Source: Acorus gramineus
Taxonomy: Eukaryota > Streptophyta > Magnoliopsida > Acorales > Acoraceae
Assembly: GCA_030737835.1 (NCBI GenBank)
Contig: CM060850.1
Span: forward strand, 14,588,068-14,652,067
Direction: 5' to 3'
DNA: 64,000 nucleotides
Below the pieces are notes generated by a model, which made no database searches, was not told the origin of the DNA, and was given only the letters and a program-made list of their open reading frames with translations. Below, piece by piece: positions 56,590 to 64,000 of the stretch. Each line of letters begins with the position of its first letter. The first letter of the stretch is position 1. Made by a program: the position numbers and the translations under genes.

Positions 56590-59587
56590 CTAGGGTTATT
56601 GTAGCTTGGCTTGAAAACCTGAATTTTTAAGGTGAGTAGTAAACTTATTATACCAGGCCGGTGGAGCTTGCTTAAGCCCATATAGACCTTTATGTAAGCG
56701 GCAAACATGATGAGGAAAGACATAATCAATAAAGCCTGGGGGCTGCTCTAAATAAACCTCTTCTTCATGCTCACCATGAAGGAAAGCATTTTTAACATCC
56801 AACTGCTTAAGTAGCCAATCCATACAAAGTGCAAGAGATAAAATTAGGCAAATAGAACCAGCTTTGACCACTGGACTAAATGTCTCATGAAAATCGAAAC
56901 CTTTTTGTTGAATAAACCCCTTGGCCATAAGACGAGCTTTGTAGCGTTCAATAGACCCATCTGCCAGTTGTTTGATTTTAAATACCCACTTACAACTAAC
57001 AACATTCATATTAGGTTGTCGAGGCACCAACTTCCAAGTTTCCTTCCGGAGAAGGGCGGCATATTCATCATGCATAGCTTGAACCCAATGTGGGTCTTTG
57101 GAGGCTTGCCGGTATGTGCGTGGCTCGACAGGAAGAGAATCAAGCATAGTCACAAGAGCCATAGGCATAGGATGTTTAGTGGCACTAAACACCTTGGGCT
57201 TTCAGGTCCCGTCCCTTGTTCGTGTGACCATAGGATGAGTAGAGCTGAGCGGGGCACTGAAGGTATCAGTATGAGTAATAGACTGATAAAGGGGCAAAGC
57301 GATGGCTACCGGTGAGATGAGAGAGTGCGGTTGTGGGTTCGAAGAGGGAGCAGGCGGGCTCGAGGACGGAGCGCACACTAGAGATGATGGTGAAAACTTT
57401 GGAATAGAGCGGAGTTGAAATTCTTCTGCCTGGCTAACAGTAGGAGCAGCAATTGTGGAGGCAACAGCAAAGGGGAAGGACTCCTCATCAAATTGTACAT
57501 GACGAGACACATAAATTTTTCCATGATTGGGGTCCAAGCACAAGTATCCTTTGTGACTGCAGCTATACCCAAGGAAAACACAACGAGCAGATTTGAATGC
57601 CAATTTAGTTCGTCCAAATGGCTTCAAATAAGGAAAGCAAGCACAGCCTAGAACTCTCAAGATGGTATAATCAGGAGTATGGCCATAGAGAACCTGAAAG
57701 GGTGAGAGTCCTTGAAGAGACCGAGTGGTCAATTTGTTAATTAGAAAGACGACTGCAGCAAATACATAATTCCACAAATATTTAGGCAAAAATGCATGCA
57801 CCATCATTGTAAGGCTAGTTTCAACGATATGACGATGTTTTCTCTCAGCAATGCCATTTTGTTGAGGGGTACTAGGGCAAGAAAGTTGATGAATGATTCC
57901 CTTAGCATGAAAGAGAGTTTTAAGCACATCACATGTGAATTCACCACCACCATCTGATTGAACAATCTTGATTGAAGTGGAAAACTGTTTCTCCACAAGA
58001 GTAAAAAATTGAGGTAATATGTCCGCTACATCAGATTTACGTTTAAGAGGAAAATACTATGAAAATCGCAAGCACTCATCAACCACAATTAAATAAAAAC
58101 GATATCCATCAAGAGACATAACAGGAGCAGGGCCCCACACATTTATATGTAATGTATCCAATAAAATAGGAGAATAAGTTTCACATCTATCAAAAGGTAG
58201 ACCTGATGCTTTCCCTAATTTGCAACTAGCACAGATATTCTTAGTAGCTCTCTTTGTGCAATTTAAAAGGGGGTACAAACTTTTCAATACATGATGAGAA
58301 GGATGTCCCAATCTGGCATGCCAAATGTCGCTGTGTGCTTTATTCAAGAAAAATCCTACAGGTTGAGAGACAGAACCACCACGCAGCCGAAGTGGATAGA
58401 GATCGCCCTTACAAGGCCCTTTAAGCAGTGTCTTGTGCGTCGCCAAGTCCTTTATAAGAAAACCCCAATCATAGAGAATACAATAGCAAGCATTATCTTG
58501 AAGAAATTTTCGCATACTAATTAAATTTTTCTGAATAGAGGGCACGAGAAGCACATCACGAAGTGATAACCGCGTATGAGGTATAGATAAAGAACCAGTA
58601 TGAGAAATAGATAGAGTAGCACCATCACCAACCATGATTTTATCAAGACCAGAATAAGGGGATATACCTTCAAGCGGAGAGGCATTGGCAGTAACATGAT
58701 TGGTGGCCCCCGTGTCTAAGTACCAATCAGAATCATTGGAATCAGTGAGTTGCATCGCAGCGAACGCTTTCTTAATTTTGTCTGGGGCACGACAATCAGG
58801 AGCAATATGGTGAGGACCCCCGCATTTGTGGCAAGTAATAGCAGCATCATCAGCTTCAGAATGTCGAGGACGCGGAGCATATCCACCACGACCGTCGTGC
58901 CACCCATGGCCTCATCCACGACCAACTGGAGCCCAGCCATGGCATCTCTTGGAGGAGCCACCTCGATAGTAGTTGTTATTCACAACGTGGCAACCACCAT
59001 GACCACTATGATTGCAGGACTGTTGTCCACGATATCCACCACTGTAGTCACTGTGACCACGACCATTCGTGCCACCAGATTGAGCAGAATACAAGGCGGT
59101 GGGGATATCCGGGAGAGAATGTTCTCGTTGTAGACGAAACTCGAAGTCAGATAGGTGAGCAATTACCTCTTCTAGTGAGATATCAACACGAGAAATCTGA
59201 AGGGAGGCAACCAGAGGACTATAATCAGGACCAAGTCCAAATCTGAAGAGAGGCAACCAAAGGACTATAATCAGGACCAAGTCCCTCTGTCAGTGAGATA
59301 ATAAGATCCTCATCCTCAACGGGCTTGCCGGCACTCGCTAACGACATCGCCAAGGTCTTGGCTTTCTGAACATATTCAGAAATAGTGAGTGAGCCCTTCT
59401 TCAACGAGCGCAACTCGACCTTCAAATGGTGGATGTGTGCACGGGTCTGTAGCCCATACAATGTCTCAAGACGACTCCATGCGACAGCCGCAGTGGGCGA
59501 AGTTACCACCTGTGGTAACACCTTCTCTGAAACGGAGCTATTGATCCAAGCAAGGACCATCTGATCAAGCCGTGTCCAAGCAATAAC
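56590..59587 (-). mobile_element. Ty1/copia retrotransposon, truncated at both ends
   Basis: Minus-strand order: gag of the UBN2 type (59225-59590, LDQMVLAWINSSVSEKVLPQ), zinc-knuckle remnant (CHKCGGPHH near 58815), protease WYLDTGATNHVT (58710), integrase with DIWHARLGHPS and IVQSDGGGEFTCD (57930), and reverse transcriptase from WVQAMHDEYAALLRKETWKL to GLKQAPPAWYNKF. It stops near 56590 before the catalytic YxDD motif. Frameshifts near 58050, 57200 and 58960 and a short tandem duplication in gag (GLGPDYSPLVASLQI twice, 59207-59292) show it is dead. No LTR found. Confidence 0.88.
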
Positions 59588-61086
59588 CACTACAACAAAT
59601 TTAATTATTAGCTACGAACTTTTAGCTGTGAAATTTATTTTCGTAGCTAAAGGTGTCTTTTACTTGTGACAACTTCATTTCGTAGGAAATAGTTTTAACT
59701 TTCTCTACGAAAAACAATTTCGTTGCAAATGGTACAACATTTCCCTGCGAAATCATTTTTTCGTAGCAAAAGATATAACCTTTAGCTGCGAAATTATATT
59801 TCGTAGCAAATGATTTGACTTTTTAGCTACGGCTTTATATTTCGTCGCAATATATGTCACTTTAGGCTACAACATTGCATTTCAGAGCAGAAGATATACT
59901 TTTTGGTTACGAAATATAAGGTCGTAGCAAAAGAATAAACTTTTAGCTACGAAATGCTGGACTTTTTGCTGCGAAAATGAATTTCGTTGCAAATATTTAA
60001 AAATTTTCAAAAGATTTAATTTGTTGTGAAATCAAAATACACTACATGAATATCAAATTAAAATCCTTTTAGCTATAAATTATTTCTATAATTTGGTTCC
60101 AAATATAAATAATAAAATTAAAACATTATTTGTTATATTAGATAAAGAGTGTGGTCATTTTTTCATATTTTTTTTATTCAGATATGTATAAGCAGAAAAA
60201 TAGATAAAAATTAGTATATTTGATTTAGATATATACCTTATTTTTCACACTAATCCATCATCGAATTAGACAATTTATTATATTAATTATGTTTATTGTA
60301 ATTAAATATTTGGAAGAACATTCTAATTTGAATAAAATTGTAAAATAAAGTAAACTTTTAGTAAGTAAGCAAATTAAACGACCTCAAAATTAAAAAAATT
60401 TCATCAAAAGATTAAGCAAAACATAAAAATTCATGAAATCAATTGCTGGATTTAGAATTGTTAATTTTAATTTTTTTGTTTATTATAAAATATTGTTTAA
60501 ACGGGGTTGATGTATTTGTTTTTGTGGTTTAGGTTTTGTAAATGCAGATCTAACGAGCCTCACTTATCTCAGATAAGCAAAAGCTACTTAAGAATCAAGT
60601 ATACCTTTTGTTTTTGAACTCTTGCTTTTTGAAATTTTGATGATCTCCAACAATGGTGTTTATTTTTATTAAAATGAAAAAATTGTGATGCAGCGATGAG
60701 AGGATGACAGTTAGGTTGTTGATGAAGTACTTGGTTAACAAGGTGAATTTAAATAGTGAATCAAATGTATTTGTTTAATATGAGTCGGTGGAAGAGAGCA
60801 ATGAAAGGATCTTGGGAACTGAAAGGAGGGGTGCATTCAATTTATCATCATTGTTTTCATTTGTTTAAAATCATATATCGCATATAGTGAGATATTACAT
60901 TTTATAAAATGTGAAATATATACTTCAATTGATCGAATAATATCATTTATTAAAAATGTAAAAACGTTATATGAGATATACATCTTGATACATCGAGTGA
61001 AATGAGCTAATTAAGTATATAAATAAAAATGCAATTGAAACTAAAAAAAAGTAAGCCCTACACTTTTGCAGTTTTTGACTGTAGTG
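59588..61086. mobile_element. Non-autonomous CACTA (En/Spm) element with captured exons
   Basis: Ends CACTACAACAAATTT and the inverse CTGTAGTG, flanked by AAC at 59585-59587 and 61087-61089 (3-bp duplication as in CACTA elements). From 59610 to 60000 a subterminal array alternates TAGCTACGAAAT and ATTTCGTAGCAAA in both orientations, the expected transposase-binding repeats. No transposase. The interior holds two exon-like segments (60548-60598 and 60694-60777). Confidence 0.75.
60548..60777 (+). pseudogene. Two captured host exons (RAWUL-like domain fragment)
   Basis: Segments 60548-60598 and 60694-60777 are separated by a 95-bp GT..AG intron and join in frame to read SNEPHLSQISKSYLRI then DERMTVRLLMKYLVNKVNLN, ending in a stop. 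From memory this pattern (PQISKSYLRIKD..MTVRLLMKYLV) belongs to the C-terminal ubiquitin-like RAWUL domain of plant Polycomb/RING-type E3 proteins. It is too short to be a gene and lies wholly inside the CACTA element. Family assignment is tentative; the exon structure is what makes capture likely. Confidence 0.5.
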
Positions 61087-61304
61087 AACTAAGTTCCACC
61101 TAAAAACAAACCAAAACCAATCTAAAATAGTGATCCGTGTGTCTCCATAAACATTAAATCCTCCCCGTCCATTTTCACAAAATCGGACAGGTCTCTTTCA
61201 TATAGTGAAAAGGCTTCAAAAGTGAAAAGGCTTCAAACGTTCAGCCCAAACTGATCTTTCTTTCTAAACCCTAAATCGTCGTCCCGCCCAAACCTCTCTC
61301 TCTC

Positions 61305-61338
<34 letters not shown>

Positions 61339-61820
61339 CGACACACGCCCAATGTTGATGATCGAAGCGTTGATGGATGGAGAGAAATGGAAGTGGAGCT
61401 GAAGGAGTGGAGACGCAAGGGAGTGCCTCGGACGGCGACGACGGTCCGGCGAGGGAGAGGCAGACGACCAAGGCGACCAGATGCAGTAGCTCTCGATCGG
61501 GACCCCCTCCAACTCGTCTGCCTTGGACGACGACCGAGAAGAGGCAATCAGAGGGTTTCAACGGGATCGGAAGACAATAGGAGGTCCCGATTGAGGACGG
61601 GGTAGATCGGATGGATCTAATCATTGGAGAAGATCTTGTCGGCTGTGATCGCACCGGAGTCAGAGAGGAAGGCGAACTCAAACTCTTCGGTTTTCTCATC
61701 GTCTCCTCTTCCGACGGTTGGGATTGGATACCAAGTTGGTTCATCGATTGCTGGGATTTCTCGGAAGCTCGGGGAGCCGATCAGCCATTGGAGCTGATCA
61801 TTTGGATGGTCAGGATTTCT
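61087..61820 (+). promoter_or_regulatory. Promoter and first-exon-like region
   Basis: A telo-box AAACCCTAA (61266-61274), CT- and CA-repeats (61291-61340) and then a GC-rich, codon-like stretch resemble a plant 5' UTR and first exon. Short frames exist (61377-61580, 67 residues; 61611-61810, ending before a possible donor at GATG|GTCAGG), but none has a recognisable domain. It may be the 5' end of the hydrolase fragment downstream, or of a gene lost to rearrangement. Confidence 0.35.
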
Positions 61821-63200
61821 TCTTCCTTTCTCTCTCTCTTTCTCTCTTTATGTTTCGCTCGATTGATTCGTGTTTGTCGAGGTTGTACTGATTTTCTTGT
61901 ACTTGTTGCTGTTGCTACTTCTACTAGCAACTGGCATTTTCTATATATACTTTTCTTTGTCCAGATATATATAAATAGAAAATATAGATAAAAATTAGTA
62001 TATTCAATCTAGATATATAATTTATTTTCCACGCTAGTCCATCATCGAGAATTAGTAGAAGCATGTGCATTCAGTGGTGGAAGAAACTGGCATTTTCTCC
62101 ATCCAGGAGTGTAGCCCCACTAAAAAACTATTTAATTTTTTTTTTTTTTAGCGTCGAGTGAAATCTTATGTACAAAATTAGTTAAACAGGTGTAATCCTA
62201 GGTATTTCTCCTTCTGTGTTTGTAGAACAGAAACAAATGTGTATAAGGGATTGTTTTTTGGGTATGTATGCTATGTTTTGATGCTCTCCTCTTACCTGCA
62301 TGTGGTCGCATCATTGCTCTCTTTCTCAGACACACTGCGAGGCGTCTGGATTGAAGTGGGGCCCGTGGACCTTTCTTAGACACTGTCATATTACAATTTA
62401 AATTTAACTATCTCTATTCTATAGTGGATTTTTTACTTCTGATTTCTATTCACATCTTAAATGCTATGTTTAGAGTCGAATTTTTCTGTTATTCTATTGA
62501 AAATGCTTATTAAGCGATATTTGCTTATTTGGTTAACATATAGCTATCTTTCATCGTTTTGTCTCCTCTTTTTTACACAAGGAGAAGTTCAATATAAGAC
62601 ATGCATACCAATATCCAACCTCCTCTCCAGGTTCACACACAACTAGTTCTGCCTCGAATTCAAGTGTGATTGAATGACTGAGTTCCTTTGTTGATGGATT
62701 TAGATGGATTGTTGATTACGGGTTATTAGTTTCTTGAGGTTTAATGATGGGATGTCTAGATCATGAGGTTTTTAGGTGTTACATGTGTCATGTCCCCCCA
62801 ACTCTCTTAACTTTTCCTCATATCAAAGGGGAAAAAGGCCAACCAAAACACATAATTAACTTTTCAATTTTTAATATGGCAGAGAGCAAATCCTTTTGGC
62901 TTCAATTTTTCTACACATTCAATCTTTCATTGTCCATATTTTTGGGAATCATTTTCGTTGGTTGTAACTTGTGTCCCCAGTGGATGTGATGTAAATGATA
63001 CCTGTAATAGTGTGATTTTTTTGTTTATCATTTCACGATTCTCATCTTTTTAAGCATGTTGTTTTTTCATTCCAAGTTCTAGGGTTTTGAGCAGATATTT
63101 TAGTCTTGTTCTACAAGTTCAATGCACTGCAGAAGTTAATTTGTAAAATTTGAGGATTTTTATTTGCTGGATTACTGGTATTAATAAGATTTTTTTACAG
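61821..63200. other. Intron-like or intergenic sequence
   Basis: T-rich sequence with no gene recognised. 61966-62055 resembles 60190-60280 inside the CACTA element (GATAAAAATTAGTATATT, CTAGTCCATCATCGA). Confidence 0.4.
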
Positions 63201-63632
63201 GTATGACCATTCTGGCTATGGACAATCTACTGGAAAGGTAGATTTTTAAATTTTATTAATTTGCTTGCATGAATAGACTTTTCTTACATTTACCTGCCAT
63301 TCAATCCATCAGGATTACTCAACAATGTGACATGTCTACATATTCAGTACTAGACTCTTATTAGTTTGCTTTCAAACAGCCCAGTGAGTATAATACATAT
63401 GCAGACATAGAAGTTGTCTATAAATGTCTCTAATGGAGCTATTTGGAGTCAGAGATGAGGATCTCATCTTATATGGCCAAATAGTGGCAAGTGGTCCTAC
63501 ACTTGATCTGGCCTCTCGTTTGTCAAACTTCAGAGTAGTGGTTTTACATAGCCCAATCCTTTCTGGTATGAGAGTCTTGTGGTAGATGAAAAGCTAATTT
63601 GTATCGAAAAACTGGTTTGACATTTACAAGGT
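63201..63632 (+). pseudogene. ABHD17-like alpha/beta hydrolase, broken fragment
   Basis: Exon 63201-63237 reads YDHSGYGQSTGK and the next, from 63380, reads PSEYNTYADIEVVYKCL, then continues in another frame with VRDEDLILYGQIVASGPTLD, LSNFRVVVLHSPILSGMRVL and WFDIYK. These match the plant ABHD17-type serine hydrolases (palmitoyl-protein thioesterase relatives). A 2-bp insertion at about 63430 shifts the frame, and the nucleophile serine of GQSVGS is Ile (GQIVAS). The exon with the protein start was not found upstream, and a duplicated 35-bp segment interrupts the region before WFDIYK. It cannot make an active enzyme. Confidence 0.8.
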
Positions 63633-63702
63633 AACTTCAGTATTTCAGAACTTTCACTAATTTTGTGGTAGATGACAAGCTAATTTGTATCGAAAAACTT
63701 TA
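63575..63702 (+). repeat. Short direct repeat in the hydrolase fragment
   Basis: TTGTGGTAGATGA.AAGCTAATTTGTATCGAAAAACT occurs near 63578 and again near 63664, separated by the WFDIYK-coding piece and an intron-like stretch. A local duplication added to the damage. Confidence 0.75.
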
Positions 63703-64000
63703 ATGTGATTGGCTTTGCAAACTCTGTTCTTATAGCGTAAGTTGATGGGTGACTAATTATCAAAATTTCAAGGTTCAATTCGTCTTGATGAATAAAGATG
63801 GTTTGCTTATGTGGATGGTCTTCTATAGATTTATGGGTGAGATTATATGTAGAGTTGTGGATATATGTAAAAAATGATTTTTCTTGATGTGCTTTGCATA
63901 ATTTGTTTCTCTTTGTTATTTAATGGCTTTCTCATTGTCTTAATTCAATCTAGAAATAGGAAAAAAAATCAACTTTTAACTTCTGTTGTCTAATGATATT
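63703..64000. other. Right edge of the window
   Basis: T-rich, intron-like sequence; no exon recognised before the window ends. Confidence 0.4.

Noticed and set aside
61271-61744. Minus-strand open frame of 157 residues
   Set aside because: It covers CT/CA simple repeats and the plus-strand promoter-like region; the predicted protein has no domain.

Overview
This is nuclear DNA from a flowering plant. It has spliced genes with GT..AG introns, a plant-type cytosolic sulfotransferase, class I-like GH19 chitinases with hevein domains, a plant mitochondrial carrier, tRNA-primed LTR retrotransposons, and many MITEs, MULE-like, CACTA and LINE relics. The GC-rich coding sequence of the sulfotransferase against very AT-rich introns fits a monocot, but I cannot name the species.

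Layout. 1-7084: last five exons of a mitochondrial carrier (SLC25A44-like, + strand; first exon lies off the left edge), with old transposon debris in its introns. 7945-9786: left arm of an inverted duplication ending in a 5'-truncated, frameshifted sulfotransferase relic (- strand). 9787-12459: AT-rich spacer with a 43-bp tandem repeat. 12460-13668: intact two-exon sulfotransferase gene (+). 13815-25515: CRM-like Ty3/gypsy retrotransposon (-) with two LTRs and GATAT target duplication, itself split by a 6.2-kb non-coding, GC-rich element made of two head-to-tail long LTRs (15820-22000). 25633-26778: DNA transposon; then the right arm of the inverted duplication ends near 27245.

27915-55239 is a chitinase cluster: a broken copy (27915-28495), an orphan chitinase 5' flank (31801-31925), an expressed-looking but probably catalytically dead copy (33439-35404, catalytic Glu replaced by Gln and two hevein cysteines missing), and an intact copy (53722-55239). 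The members share 5' and 3' flanks, so they arose by local duplication and were then pushed apart by insertions: a three-level nest at 35774-41849, a second CRM-like copy with a solo LTR inside (43780-47655), and a young non-autonomous LTR element (48254-53132) carrying a solo LTR of the same family as 15820-22000.

56590-59587: truncated Ty1/copia element (-). 59588-61086: non-autonomous CACTA element that appears to carry two captured exons of a host gene. 61090-64000: promoter/5'-exon-like region, then a broken fragment of an ABHD17-type alpha/beta hydrolase gene.

No operon-like or clearly novel multi-gene system was found. The most unusual items are the E-to-Q chitinase, the CACTA-captured exons, a conserved 36-nt exon-like block and G-quadruplex repeat inside the long LTR family, and a datable stack of nested insertions. 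Coordinates of splice sites and target duplications were read by eye; family names rest on recognised motifs, not on database searches.
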